Positions 46,021 through 55,865 of a stretch of 64,000 nt of DNA are shown here, in pieces. The notes under the pieces were generated by a model. That model had not been told where the DNA came from. It made no database searches and saw nothing but the letters and a program-made list of their open reading frames with translations. Origin of the DNA: DASVEE01 sp036380735 (GTDB lineage Bacteria > Acidobacteriota > Thermoanaerobaculia > Gp7-AA8). The stretch lies in assembly GCA_036380735.1 (NCBI GenBank), contig DASVEE010000066.1:40028-104027 (forward strand), given 5' to 3'. The position numbers were made by a program, and so were the translations under genes. Positions within the stretch are counted from its first letter, which is position 1. Every line of letters starts with the position of its first letter.

Positions 46021-47877
46021 TCAGCGTGACCGCGCGGCGCGGCGCCGCGACGGTGCCGGCGGAACCGGCGGCTCACTGTCCGGACCGTAAATCCGGAGGG
46101 AGTAGCGGTCGGCCACGACGATCTTCCCCTTCGCCGCCGCGATCTGCATCGGCGAGGTCACCCGCATGTCCGTCGGTGTGAGCGAAACGCTCCCCGGATT
46201 GCGCAGGTCGAGCTTCGACAGCACGCCGCCCGTGGCGAGATACGCCGCGTCGGCATCGGCCCCGAGCACCTCCACGCCGCTGAGCGCCACCAGCGCCGTC
46301 TCGCGCGGCGCGAACGGATCGGCCAGCGAGAACACGTGGACGCCGTACGGTGCCAGCACCACCAGCAGATCCTCCCGTTCCGAATTGCCCGTGGAGAGCG
46401 CCGCCTGGATGATTCCGAGGTCCACGTTCGTCCGGTCGACGACGCGCCGGCGGTCGGTGATGTCGAGAACGACCAGCCGCCCGTTGTGGAACGCGTAGAT
46501 CGCGTCGTCGTTCGCCAGCAGCTCGACGTAGTGCCAGATGCGTCCCGCGATCTGCACCGGGTTCGCCGGATCGGACAGGTCGACCACGTGCAGGCCGCTG
46601 TGATCGTTCGCCTCGATGATCGTGTCGCGGGCGATGTCGGCGTTGCTCGGCGGACGCCCGGTCGAACGGTACGTGCCGAGGAGCTTCGGGGCGTATGGAT
46701 CGGAGATGTCGATGATGTTCACGTCGGCGCGGCCATACAGCACCGCCAGGCCGCGCTTGATGCGCACGCGGTCCTGAATGTTCGCCACTTCGAGGCGCGC
46801 GACTTCCTTCGGCTGCGACGTCGTGGAGATGTCCAGCACGCGGAAGTACGGCGCGTCGACGACGTACGCGAACGTGCCGTCCGTCGCCGCGCCGCTGACC
46901 GGGCCCGCCAGATCGGTGACGTCGCCGGCGACGGCCATCGTCTGCGCGTTGTAGGCGCGCAGCGGAATGCCGGTCGCGCGTCCGAGCCCGAACTCATCGA
47001 CGATCGTGCCGGAGACGAGGAAGCGGTCGCTCGCCGCCGCGATGATGTGCGCCGGCTCCTGAATCGTCTGCACGAGCGTCGGCGTGTTGCCCACGAGGTC
47101 GAGGACATACAGCTTGTCCGTCGGCTGCATGGTGAGAATGCGCTCGCCGCTGACGGCGATCTGCGTCATGTTCACTTCGCCGCTGCCGCCGCTGCCGAGG
47201 ACGCGGGGGGAGGCGGCGTTGGAGACGTCGACGACGAAGACGCCGTTGGCCGCCGCGGCCACGAACAACCGCGTGCCGCTCAGCGCAAAGTCGCGCGCGC
47301 TCATCGAGAGCGTGGCGATGGCCCCACCCTCATCGGGATCGAAGACGCGCAGCCCCTGCCCGTCGATCGCGGCGTACAAGTGGTTGCCGACGAACGCCAG
47401 CGCGTGCACGTTGCGCGTCAGCGCGATGCGGCGCACCAGCTCGAGCGCGTTCCCTTCCGCTTTCCAGATGCTGATCCCGTTGCCCGACGCCGCCGCGACG
47501 CGCGTCGCATTCGCCGCCACCAGCGTCACCCCGCCGGCTTCCTCCGTCGTGCCGTACAGCACCGGCGTGAGGCCGTTCAGGCGGTAGCGATGCAGCCCGT
47601 CCGCGGTGGCCACGACCAGCTCGTCGCTCCCGAAGGAGGCGACGTCGCGCGTCTCCACGTCACTCGGCACGATGGCCAGCCTGCGAGGCTGAGCCGGATC
47701 GTAAACGGTCAGACCGCGGCCATCCGCGGCGTAGACGTGCGCCCCGCGCACATGCAGCGCGTGCGTCAGACCGCGCGCGCCCCAAACGCCACCATCCTCA
47801 GCAGCGAGCGCGAGCGGAAGGAAAACGAGAGCAAGGGTCAGGATCGTTCGACGCAAGGTAAATGGCGGCCCCTGCAA
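46021..47877 (-). CDS. Large secreted LVIVD-repeat beta-propeller protein
   Basis: 618 residues with a signal peptide (ILTLALVFLPLALAAE). Many short blades of the LVIVD type: LTVYDPAQPRRLAIV, LRVFDPDEGGAIATL, VFVVDVSNAASPRVLG, VNIIDISDPYAPKLLG, LHVVDLSDPANPVQIAG, LVVLDITDRRRVV. The C-terminus is basic and Pro/Arg-rich. Related in style to the gene at 22129-23634. Ligand unknown. Confidence 0.82.
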   Translation of the reverse strand: MQGPPFTLRRTILTLALVFLPLALAAEDGGVWGARGLTHALHVRGAHVYAADGRGLTVYDPAQPRRLAIVPSDVETRDVASFGSDELVVATADGLHRYRLNGLTPVLYGTTEEAGGVTLVAANATRVAAASGNGISIWKAEGNALELVRRIALTRNVHALAFVGNHLYAAIDGQGLRVFDPDEGGAIATLSMSARDFALSGTRLFVAAAANGVFVVDVSNAASPRVLGSGGSGEVNMTQIAVSGERILTMQPTDKLYVLDLVGNTPTLVQTIQEPAHIIAAASDRFLVSGTIVDEFGLGRATGIPLRAYNAQTMAVAGDVTDLAGPVSGAATDGTFAYVVDAPYFRVLDISTTSQPKEVARLEVANIQDRVRIKRGLAVLYGRADVNIIDISDPYAPKLLGTYRSTGRPPSNADIARDTIIEANDHSGLHVVDLSDPANPVQIAGRIWHYVELLANDDAIYAFHNGRLVVLDITDRRRVVDRTNVDLGIIQAALSTGNSEREDLLVVLAPYGVHVFSLADPFAPRETALVALSGVEVLGADADAAYLATGGVLSKLDLRNPGSVSLTPTDMRVTSPMQIAAAKGKIVVADRYSLRIYGPDSEPPVPPAPSRRRAARSR

Positions 47878-47910
47878 CCGGCGGGCCGAACCGCGTGCGG
47901 CCGCGCCGAT

Positions 47911-48010
47911 GCGTTGTCCGTTTTCCGTTGTCCGTTATCCGTGCTGGCGCCACGGGACGCTTTTCTCGCGAAGCGCAGCACGGAAAACGGACAACGGAAA
48001 ACGGAAAACG
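47911..48010. repeat. Heptamer inverted-arm array, CCGTTKT type (copy H6)
   Basis: GTTGTCCGTTTTCCGTTGTC..., centre GGCGCCACGGGACGCTTTTC, inner stem GTGCTG...CAGCAC, right arm ACGGAAAACGGACAACGGAA. Between the propeller gene and the CBM9-like gene, all on the minus strand. Confidence 0.88.
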
Positions 48011-48018
48011 TCCCCCCG

Positions 48019-48654
48019 TCAGGCGAACACCAGCCGCCCGAACGCCCCCGGTACGTGAAAGTCCGCCGGCATGCGCAGCGTCGGGCGCCACGCGGTGTAC
48101 TCGTCGCCGTGGACCTCATGGCGGTCGATGCGGAAGAAGTTGCCGCGCCACTCCTCCCCCGCGACCGGCGCGGTCCGCCCCAACGACCGGAAAGGAACGC
48201 GCACGACCGTGTCGATCGTGACCTCGCCGGTCGCTTCCGTCGCCCGGCGCACGGCGGCCATCAGCCCCTCGCACGTCCACGCCAGGTCCGTCTGCATCGT
48301 GGCCCGGGCGCCATCCGGCGAGACGATCCGCGCGTCGAACGTGGTGCCGTTCGGACTCACTTCCAGCTCGAAGTACTCCGTCAGCCCGTCGGGGGCGAGG
48401 AACACCTCCACCACGTCTTCTTCCCAGAGCGGCGCGTCGTGTTCGGTGTAGCGGGCCACGATGTGATCGTCCGTGGAGGAGAAGAGGAACGTCAGCATTT
48501 CCTCGTCGAACCAGACCGCCACCGTCGTGGCCAGGCGGGGTGCCGCGCCGTCGACGGTGTTGCGCAAACGCACCGGCTCACATTCCGGCGGCGCCGTCCA
48601 CGGCTCCTCGATCGAAAACCCTGCGCGTGGCACCGCGATGTGATCCGACCACAT
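48019..48654 (-). CDS. CBM9/DOMON-like domain protein
   Basis: 211 residues, no signal peptide, one domain of the carbohydrate-binding family 9-like fold: WFDEEMLTFLFSSTDDHI, WEEDVVEVFLAPDG, YFELEVSPNG, WRGNFFRIDRHE. Such stand-alone members occur in many soil bacteria. Function not known; a binding rather than catalytic role is likely. Confidence 0.78.
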   Translation of the reverse strand: MWSDHIAVPRAGFSIEEPWTAPPECEPVRLRNTVDGAAPRLATTVAVWFDEEMLTFLFSSTDDHIVARYTEHDAPLWEEDVVEVFLAPDGLTEYFELEVSPNGTTFDARIVSPDGARATMQTDLAWTCEGLMAAVRRATEATGEVTIDTVVRVPFRSLGRTAPVAGEEWRGNFFRIDRHEVHGDEYTAWRPTLRMPADFHVPGAFGRLVFA

Positions 48655-48686
48655 TCGCGGCCATCATAGCGGCACACCGCGTGCAA

Positions 48687-49022
48687 ATGGATGCGCCCGG
48701 GACGATGGTGGATCACGAATTAGACGAGCTGAGACGCGAGTTTCTCGTCGAGGCCGAGGAGAAGGTACGGGAAATGGAGTCGTTCGCCGAAGGCGACCGG
48801 CCTCGCGAAATCCTCGACCGCCTCGCGTACCTCGCACACCAGTTGAAAGGCTCCGGCGGCAGCTACGGCTACCAGGACATCTCCACCGATGCGGCGGAGC
48901 TGGAGAAAGCCGTCGAGACGCTCGTCGAAGGCAGCGCGGACGGTCTCGACGCCAAAATCCGCCAGCACATCGGCAACCTCCGCACCGAGATCGAGCGCGG
49001 TCTCGCTGAGCTGCAAGCGTAG
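48687..49022 (+). CDS. Histidine phosphotransfer (HPt) domain protein
   Basis: 111 residues. The phospho-accepting His lies in LAYLAHQLKGSGGSYGYQDIS, with the small residues of the HPt consensus after it. Start options are GTG 48681, ATG 48687 and ATG 48705; none has a clear ribosome site. It converges with the receiver-GGDEF gene (three-base gap), a natural phosphorelay partner (inference). Confidence 0.85.
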   Translation: MDAPGTMVDHELDELRREFLVEAEEKVREMESFAEGDRPREILDRLAYLAHQLKGSGGSYGYQDISTDAAELEKAVETLVEGSADGLDAKIRQHIGNLRTEIERGLAELQA

Positions 49023-49025
49023 AGG

Positions 49026-49988
<963 letters not shown>

Positions 49989-50035
49989 CGGCACGGCTGA
50001 GGCGCAAACGTGATGCCATCGGTCAAATGGCTGGG

Positions 50036-50060
50036 CCCGATGGGACGAATAGGACCTACC
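50036..50060. repeat. Nonamer array fragment (copy N16)
   Basis: CGATGGGACGAATAGGACCT only: two units. The last bases form the nadC TAG stop. Confidence 0.65.
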
Positions 50061-50886
50061 CCACCCCTACCCGCCGCACCCGCAGCGAGATGTCCAGCGC
50101 GGTCACCGAATGCGTCAGCGCCCCCACGGAAATGCGGTCCACGCCGGTCTCCGCCACGGCGCGGATCGTCTCCAGGGTGATCCCGCCGGACGCTTCCAGC
50201 GGCACGCGGCCGGCGGTCTTCTCCACCGCCGCCCGAAGCTGCGCCGGGGTCATGTTGTCCAGCAGGATGTAGTCCGGCGCCAGCGCCAGCGCTTCATCCA
50301 GTTCGCGCTCGTCGCGGACCTCGATCATCACCTTCTGCGTCATGGCTCGCGCGCGGATGCGCTCCACCGCGGCCGTGATCGAGCCCGCGCGGTCGACGTG
50401 GTTGTTCTTCACCAGGAACATGTCGAACAACCCAATGCGGTGGTTCTCCCCGCCGCCAGCCTTGACGGCGTACTTGTCGAGCGCGCGCAGCCCCGGCGCC
50501 GTCTTCCGCGTGTCGTAGATCTTCGCGTTCGTCCCACGCACCGCGTCGACGTAGCGCCGCGTAGCCGTAGCGATCCCCGAGGCTCGTTGCATCAGGTTGA
50601 GGGCGGTGCGCTCGCCGGAGAGGAGGGCGATCACCGATGCCGACACCTCCGCCACGATGTCGCCCGGCTCGACGCGGTCACCATCCTTCGCCTTCGCCGT
50701 GAGCTCCGCCGACGGATCCAGCTTCCGGAACACCGCCTCCGCCACCTCCAGCCCCGCCAGGACGCCGGAGGCTTTGATGAGGAAGTGGGCGTGGCCGCGC
50801 TCCTCGCGGTCGAAGATCGCTTCCGACGTGATGTCCGGCAGGTCCTCGGCGAAGGCGCGATCGATGATGTCGTCGAAATCAGTCAC
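50056..50886 (-). CDS. nadC: Nicotinate-nucleotide pyrophosphorylase (quinolinate phosphoribosyltransferase)
   Basis: Converts quinolinate and PRPP to nicotinate mononucleotide in de novo NAD synthesis. 276 residues. ERTALNLMQRASGIAT, YDTRKTAPGLRALDKYAVKAGGGENHR, and LEASGGITLETI segments are diagnostic. nadA and nadB are not in the window. It lies upstream of and in the opposite direction to the tmRNA gene. Confidence 0.95.
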   Translation of the reverse strand: MTDFDDIIDRAFAEDLPDITSEAIFDREERGHAHFLIKASGVLAGLEVAEAVFRKLDPSAELTAKAKDGDRVEPGDIVAEVSASVIALLSGERTALNLMQRASGIATATRRYVDAVRGTNAKIYDTRKTAPGLRALDKYAVKAGGGENHRIGLFDMFLVKNNHVDRAGSITAAVERIRARAMTQKVMIEVRDERELDEALALAPDYILLDNMTPAQLRAAVEKTAGRVPLEASGGITLETIRAVAETGVDRISVGALTHSVTALDISLRVRRVGVG

Positions 50887-50957
50887 GGAAGCTCGACCAT
50901 ACAGAAATTCTGCCAGCCGCTCTCCCGTTAGCCATCATGTCTGGTCATTGAAAATTT

Positions 50958-51307
50958 GGGGGCGCACCGGCTTCGACGGGAATCTGTCGGGGTCATGGTT
51001 GCATGCCGAGCTCGGTCTGCTCGTTAAACCGATCGAAAACCTGTAATCGCGAACAGCGAATACGCCCTCGCGGCCTAATCCCCGTGAGCGCTCTTCTACT
51101 GCCTGCTCACGACCGTAGAAAGAGCGTCATGATGTGAGCTGGTGACGTGCGCAACGCCTACGCGTGCGTCACGAGATCAAGAGGCTGGTCTTGCGTCGGT
51201 TCCCGCTCTCCGGACAGTCGCAAGATGAGATCAAGCGGAGAGACAAGCATGTAGAGCCAGGCTGCCACGGTTTTCGGACGCGGGTTCAATTCCCGCCGCC
51301 TCCACCA
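50958..51307 (+). ncRNA. ssrA: tmRNA
   Basis: Rescues stalled ribosomes by trans-translation. The 5' end GGGGGCGCACCGGCTTCGAC and 3' end GGACGCGGGTTCAATTCCCG through CGCCTCCACCA form the tRNA-like domain; the acceptor stem has the G3-U pair needed by alanyl-tRNA synthetase. The tag frame reads GCG AAC AGC GAA TAC GCC CTC GCG GCC TAA, giving ANSEYALAA. CCA is encoded. One-piece form, about 350 nt. Confidence 0.95.
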
Positions 51308-51353
51308 ATTTTCTTTCTTTTTCCTTTCTGCCAGACCTTCCCCCCAGCCGCCT

Positions 51354-51911
51354 TCACTCGGTGATCTCACGAATCACCCGGCACGGATTCCCGGCGGCGA
51401 AGACGCCTTCGGGGACATCGCGCGTGACCACGCTCCCCGCGCCGATCACCGCGCGCGAGCCGATGCGCACGCCCGGCAGGATGATCGCGCCGCCGCCGAC
51501 CCAGACGTCGTCGCCGATCTCGACCGGCTTGCCGAACTCCTCGCGCCGGCGCAGCTCAGCGTTGAGCGGGTGCAGCGGCGTGTAGATCTGCACCGCGGGC
51601 CCGAACAGCGTGAAGCTGCCGATGCGCACCGGGCAGACATCGAGCACGACGCAGTTGAAGTTGAAGAACACGCGCTCCCCCAGCTCGATGTTCGAGCCGT
51701 AGTCGCAGAAGAACGGCGGCTGCATCCACACCGTCTCGCCGCCCACGGGAAGCAGCTCGCGCAGAATCCGCCGCCGCTCGTCAGTTTGCGACTCCCGCGT
51801 CGCATTCAGCGCCAGGCAGAGATCCCGCGCTCTCGCACGAGCGGCCACGAGCTCCGCATCCATCGGATCGTAGAGCTCCCCGGCCAACATCTTCTGACGC
51901 TCAGTGGTCAT
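51354..51911 (-). CDS. Sugar O-acetyltransferase, maltose acetyltransferase family
   Basis: 185 residues with the left-handed beta-helix hexapeptide repeats (IELGERVFFNFNCVVLDVC, IGDDVWVGGGAIILPGVRIG, AVIGAGSVVTRDVPEGVFAAGNP). The N-terminal MLAGELYDPMDAELVAAR matches Maa/NodL-type enzymes. The catalytic His is in IYTPLHPLN. Acetyl-CoA dependent; natural acceptor uncertain. Confidence 0.92.
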   Translation of the reverse strand: MTTERQKMLAGELYDPMDAELVAARARARDLCLALNATRESQTDERRRILRELLPVGGETVWMQPPFFCDYGSNIELGERVFFNFNCVVLDVCPVRIGSFTLFGPAVQIYTPLHPLNAELRRREEFGKPVEIGDDVWVGGGAIILPGVRIGSRAVIGAGSVVTRDVPEGVFAAGNPCRVIREITE

Positions 51912-51939
51912 GCGATCTCCGTGGTGGCAGCCTGGCGAT

Positions 51940-52070
51940 GGAACCGATGGGACGAATGGGACAGATAGGACCTATAGGACCTATAGGACGATCGCTTCGC
52001 GGGAGCGTCGCGTTGATCCCTTGTCGCATCGGTCCCATCCGTCCTATTGGTCCCATTCGTCCCATCGTTA
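51940..52070. repeat. Nonamer inverted-arm array (copy N17)
   Basis: GAACCGATGGGACGAATGGG, then NN = AG, CT, CT, GA; centre GCTTCGCGGGAGCGTCGCGT; right arm ending CCCATTCGTCCCATCGTTAAC. Upstream of the acetyltransferase gene, at the edge of the accessory region. Confidence 0.9.
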
Positions 52071-52558
52071 ACTAGCCTACATCACCACGTCCACGTGCGG
52101 CCTCGAACGTGCTCAGTGCCATCCATTCAGCACGCCCAAACGCCTTCCACCGTTGCCGGATGGCACCACCCGCACACGATCGGATCGGCTCGCGGCGGTC
52201 GACGTCTGTCTCAATGTTGGGACGCGCCGCGCCGTGCCACGGAGGGCGTCACCGGTGCGGCCGATGTCCGCATTCACCTGCACGCGTACGTCTTCTCCGG
52301 CTGGAACGTACCAGCCGGCGAGGCGGACGACGTTGTTCTGATGCAACGTCGTGCCAGGCCGGTGACGGCGGCGCGGCGTCCGTCACCGCGTGTCGGTCTT
52401 CGGCGCCTCACAAACGCGAAGAGGATAAGCGGAAGCGACGCAGGTCACAGCGGAAGGTAATTCATCGCGGGATTGATGGCTGATGTAAACAACCTTTACA
52501 ACTGCAGACGTTCATCGGCAGAAAGCAGCGCCGAGACCGTTGCCCCCACTACAGCTCT
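52071..52558. other. Intergenic stretch without a supportable gene
   Basis: No open frame here has a start with ribosome site or a recognisable product. A minus-strand frame (52113-52346) contains LAGWYVPAGEDVRVQVNADI, which reads like a coding remnant, but it is short and isolated. No RNA gene or attachment site is seen. Confidence 0.4.
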
Positions 52559-54007
52559 TTACCTCCCACGTCTAACAAAGAACGCCGCCGCGTGCCTGTC
52601 CGCGAAGGCGCTCCGTCGGCTACGCCAGTTCAGTGCGGTAGCCGCGACCCCGGCACCGAGTACCGCTGAAGCGGGCATCAGCTCCGCACTACCACACGCT
52701 AACGCGCTGACGAACGTCACACCCTGAGCGCTGACGAAAGTCAGCAAATCCCGCGTTATTGCGCGCCAGCCATCCTCAGCATCACTGAATTTGTCATGAA
52801 GTTCGGCGGCGAGTGTTGCGGTCGCCGCATCGTCGAAGCTGTCGGTCGATGAAACGGTCTGCCACACCTTCCTAAAGAAATGCCGAAGATCCCGTAGTCG
52901 CATTTCCTCCCGAAGGAGGACCGATAGCTCGAGGTCGGCCGTGTCCAAGAATCGCACATCAGCGGATTGGAATGCTTTCGCGAATGATGACCACTTATGT
53001 TCGTCCACGCCGGATTCCTGTCTATCTAGTTCGATTTCCTTCCACCGGTAGCGTTGGTCGGTCACGAGGTATCCACGTGTTCGGGAAACCATCAGTTTCG
53101 CAATGTCATAGTTGGCACCATCGCCGAAGGACATAATCGACCCGTGAGAGTCAATTGGGCCAGTGTAGAAAGGATGCTCGTCACGTTGATGCTCTACCAT
53201 TGCCATGAGTGCTTCTACTTCCTCAGCACTCACGTTAGGATCCGCCAAGTATGCACGGCGGCGTATCTCACTATCCGGTATCGAAAGACCGATGAAGTCT
53301 TGGTATTCCGGCATTTCGCGCACGATCTCATCCGTCTCGACCTCAGCGATCTGCCGAAGAACTGGGAAACGTTTATATCGTTCGCTCGCAGCCTCGATCG
53401 CAGAAACAAACAAATAGGGATCGTAATCTGTCGGCGCCCTGACAACTCGCACGATACCCGCCTCGATCCAGGGAAGAAGCATCCACCAAACCTGAAGTGC
53501 CGCAAGTGTGCTGGACCGATAAGGGGCTGGATTTCTGATCGGGTTGAAAGCACTATTCATCGCCTCGGCATGATGAAACGGGTCTAACACCAGCACGACG
53601 TCGGAGTACAGCGAGTGACGCGCGATGCCGCGAAGTAGCGGCTGCGGCCTACCGGTCCCAACAAAGAGTGCGGTTTGCTCCTCTCGTTGATCGTGCAGAA
53701 CGCGCTCAGCGTCCTGCCTATCGGGCCAATATTTCACGACCGCTTCGTGAATTGCGCGCACGGCGCCGGCAGACATACCAGCCTTCACGTTCCGCCAGTC
53801 CACTGCAGGCGAGAGATCATCTAGTTGCAACACGGAGGCTACATCGCGCGCGAATGACAAATTCTTACCCCGCACTGAGAGTGCCCTTGCGACGGTGATC
53901 GAATCGCCACGTGTGAGGATCGACTCCCAGTCGACTGTCGCCATACAGCAATCATTAAACGTCGCCGTGCGACCGCAGGGACACGAGGCCAACGGAGATA
54001 TCTTCAT
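52559..54007 (-). CDS. Accessory protein with N-terminal SEC-C motif, unknown function
   Basis: 482 residues from ATG 54007. The N-terminus carries CPCGRTATFNDCC, a CxC-x8-CC metal knuckle matching the SEC-C pattern. The long middle part (about 90-400) has no domain I recognise; YSDVVLVLDPFHHAEAMNSA and SFGDGANYDIAKLMVSR are its most distinctive pieces. The C-terminal 60 residues are hydrophobic (VSAQGVTFVSALACG). Base composition is visibly less GC-rich than the surroundings, suggesting transfer. Confidence 0.7.
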   Translation of the reverse strand: MKISPLASCPCGRTATFNDCCMATVDWESILTRGDSITVARALSVRGKNLSFARDVASVLQLDDLSPAVDWRNVKAGMSAGAVRAIHEAVVKYWPDRQDAERVLHDQREEQTALFVGTGRPQPLLRGIARHSLYSDVVLVLDPFHHAEAMNSAFNPIRNPAPYRSSTLAALQVWWMLLPWIEAGIVRVVRAPTDYDPYLFVSAIEAASERYKRFPVLRQIAEVETDEIVREMPEYQDFIGLSIPDSEIRRRAYLADPNVSAEEVEALMAMVEHQRDEHPFYTGPIDSHGSIMSFGDGANYDIAKLMVSRTRGYLVTDQRYRWKEIELDRQESGVDEHKWSSFAKAFQSADVRFLDTADLELSVLLREEMRLRDLRHFFRKVWQTVSSTDSFDDAATATLAAELHDKFSDAEDGWRAITRDLLTFVSAQGVTFVSALACGSAELMPASAVLGAGVAATALNWRSRRSAFADRHAAAFFVRRGR

Positions 54008-54092
54008 CGTGTGATCGTAGCGGCTTTCTGTGAGGGCGCCCATGCCAATCGGCCCTGCCAGATGACGATGTTCGGGCAGCTCTGCCCTCCCC

Positions 54093-54371
54093 TTACTCCA
54101 ACCGCATCCTCTTCACCACCGCCGGCGTAAAGTCCGCCAGCAGTTCCACAACCGGTGTATCCAGTGCCTTGCTCAGCTTCAGGATCATCGTAAGCGTCGG
54201 CGCTTTCAGGCCGCGTTCGAGGTCGCTGACGTATTTGCCCGTCAGGCGCCCCCCCTGCTCCGCGACCTCGGCGGCGAGTTGCTCCTGGGAAAGGCCGCGC
54301 GCTTCGCGGATCGTGCGCAATCTCTTGCCGAAGAGGTCTGCTTCGGGACGATTCACGCTTGCATCTAGCAC
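54093..54371 (-). CDS. XRE-family helix-turn-helix regulator
   Basis: 92 residues if started at GTG 54371; an in-frame TTG at 54392 would add seven residues but lies in the operator-like region. HTH: FGKRLRTIREARGLSQEQLAAEV...KYVSDLERGLKAPTLTMILKLSKAL. It is divergent from the gene at 54418 and probably autoregulatory through the repeats between them. Confidence 0.85.
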   Translation of the reverse strand: MLDASVNRPEADLFGKRLRTIREARGLSQEQLAAEVAEQGGRLTGKYVSDLERGLKAPTLTMILKLSKALDTPVVELLADFTPAVVKRMRLE

Positions 54372-54408
54372 TATTGTTCTAGTAATCTTCAATTAACAAT
54401 AGTTCTAG
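54371..54408. promoter_or_regulatory. Operator-like repeats between divergent regulators
   Basis: CTATTGTT (54371-54378) and AACAATAG (54395-54402) form an inverted repeat; GTTCTAG also occurs directly repeated at 54376 and 54402. The AT-rich island stands out and holds both predicted promoters. Confidence 0.6.
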
Positions 54409-54417
54409 GAGATTGCC

Positions 54418-54876
54418 ATGACCCACGCCGATAAAATCCGCTCCCTCCTCCTCCACTCCCGCCCCACCTACTCCATCGCCGAGGCTTCCGAGATCCTGGC
54501 CATGGCCGAAGAGGATGTGCGCGGGTGGATCGACGTGGGGGAGTTGGAGGGGGTGGATTCGGCTGACGGGCTGGTGGTGCCGTGGTCGGAGGTCGTGGCG
54601 TTCGGGATGGACTTCTGGTCGCAGGAAGTGGTGGAGGCGGCGCTCGGGGCTGATTTGGTCAGAGCGATTCCGGAGTTGCTGCGGCTTTCGCAGCTCGAGG
54701 TGCGCATTCCGCGGCTGGAGGTGGTGGCGCTGGAGCGCGTCGCCGCCCGCGACGGGAAGAGCGTCGATGCGGTGCTCGCCCGGGAGTTGCTCGACTTCGT
54801 CTCCGCTCACGCCGAATGGCTGGAACAGGAGATTCCGGGCTTCGCCGCCGCGCTGCATTGGCCCGCGTCGTCGTAG
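54418..54876 (+). CDS. Small HTH-domain protein, unknown function
   Basis: 152 residues. The N-terminus (TYSIAEASEILAMAEEDVRGWIDVGELEGV) looks like a MerR/excisionase-type helix-turn-helix; the C-terminal part is helical and leucine-rich, ending DFVSAHAEWLEQEIPGFAAALHW. AGGAG precedes the ATG. A regulator or the antitoxin half of an unrecognised pair would fit; no toxin partner is identified. Confidence 0.65.
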   Translation: MTHADKIRSLLLHSRPTYSIAEASEILAMAEEDVRGWIDVGELEGVDSADGLVVPWSEVVAFGMDFWSQEVVEAALGADLVRAIPELLRLSQLEVRIPRLEVVALERVAARDGKSVDAVLARELLDFVSAHAEWLEQEIPGFAAALHWPASS

Positions 54877-54924
54877 ATCCGGGCTACCGAGAGCCGGCGC
54901 AGCGGACTGCATGGCGTCCGCGCG

Positions 54925-55480
54925 GCCGTCAATGGCGATCACGATGCCGTGAATGGCTTCGGTGATGCCGTGAATGGCTTCCGCGATGCCGTGAATGGCC
55001 TCCGCGATGCCGTGAATGGCTTCCGCGATGCCAACTTTGGCTTCCGCGAAGCCAACAACGGCTTCCGCGATGCCAATAACGGCTGACGCGAAGCCAACAA
55101 CGGCTTCCGCGAAGCCAACAACGGCTGACGCGAAGCCAACAACGGGTTACGCGAAGCCAACAACGGCTTCCGCGAAGCAACAGTTGCGCTCCGTGAAGCA
55201 AACAGTTGCGCTCCGTGAAGCAATGTTGCGTTCCACGAAGCCAAAGTTGCGTTCCGCGAAGCAACAGTTGCACTCCGCGAAGCCCAAAGTTGCGTTCCAC
55301 GAAGCAACAGTTGCGCTCCGTGACGCCGAATTTGCGCTCCGCGATGCAACAGTTGCGCTTCGTGAGGCCGAAGTTGCGCTCCGTGAGGCCGACGTTCCGC
55401 TTCGCGGAGCCGAAGTTGCGCTTCGCAAGGCCAGAGTTCCGCTCCGCGAAGTCGAAGTGCGCTCCGCGGAGTCAATAATT
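54925..55480. repeat. 21-bp tandem repeat field
   Basis: Units such as GCCGTGAATGGCTTCCGCGA and later GAAGCCAACAACGGCTTCCG and GTTGCGCTCCGTGAGGCC, all of about 21 bp. On the plus strand they read as heptapeptides (VNGFRDA, NNGFREA, EVALREA). In-frame TGA codons interrupt the first frame (near 55084 and 55126), while another frame stays open from 55016 to 55726. Whether any product is made is unclear. Confidence 0.75.
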
Positions 55481-55726
55481 GGCTGTCGCCAAGCCGCGAT
55501 TGGCTGCCGTGAAGGCGGCATCGGTTTCCGCGGAGGCGAAGGTGCGCGCAGCGATGCCGTCGTTCAGCTCCGCAAGGCGAAACTCGTGTGCAGCGAGGCT
55601 GAAGTCGCGAGCACTGAAGGCGGTAGCGGTTCTCGTCATGCCGCCGTTGCGGCGGACGTAGCGCCGGCGCTGTCCTGCTATCGCGTGCGGCAACAGCTCG
55701 AGGAGCAGCTCGCGAAAAGTGCGTGA
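55016..55726 (+). pseudogene. Heptad-repeat open frame ending in a duplicated tail (possible remnant)
   Basis: An open frame of 236 codons over the 21-bp repeats. Its register over the heptads shifts (AKPTTAS early, VALREAE later), which suggests indels and decay. The end, APALSCYRVRQQLEEQLAKSA before TGA, recurs almost unchanged near 57624-57680, so that tail belongs to a real repeated unit. The minus strand also reads plausibly there (MSRTFRELLLELLPHAIAGQ), and strand cannot be settled by eye. Confidence 0.35.
55661..55708. repeat. Direct repeat, copy 1, beside the HEPN gene
   Basis: About 48 bp beginning GCGCCGGCGCTGTCCTGCTA and ending CTCGAGGAGCA, present again at 57624-57671 in the same orientation with only two mismatches visible. 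The two copies bracket the 55866-57227 gene. Confidence 0.75.
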
Positions 55727-55865
55727 CATGCAATCGGGAACACCGCCATGCAACCGAGCCGCAGGCGGCGGAGAGCAGCACGGCGCTACGCGCTCGGCAC
55801 GCGCCAGGTTCTTACCGCGGGCCACAACCTTGGTCCTGCTACGCGAGGCCGCTTTCGCGCGCCAC

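Noticed and set aside
52109..52483. Open frames between the acetyltransferase and the SEC-C gene
   Set aside because: Low-complexity composition, no ribosome site, no recognisable domain; overlapping frames on both strands.
50958..52558. Integrated island at the tmRNA 3' end
   Set aside because: No integrase gene and no second copy of the ssrA 3' end were found in the window, so only composition and gene content point to transfer.
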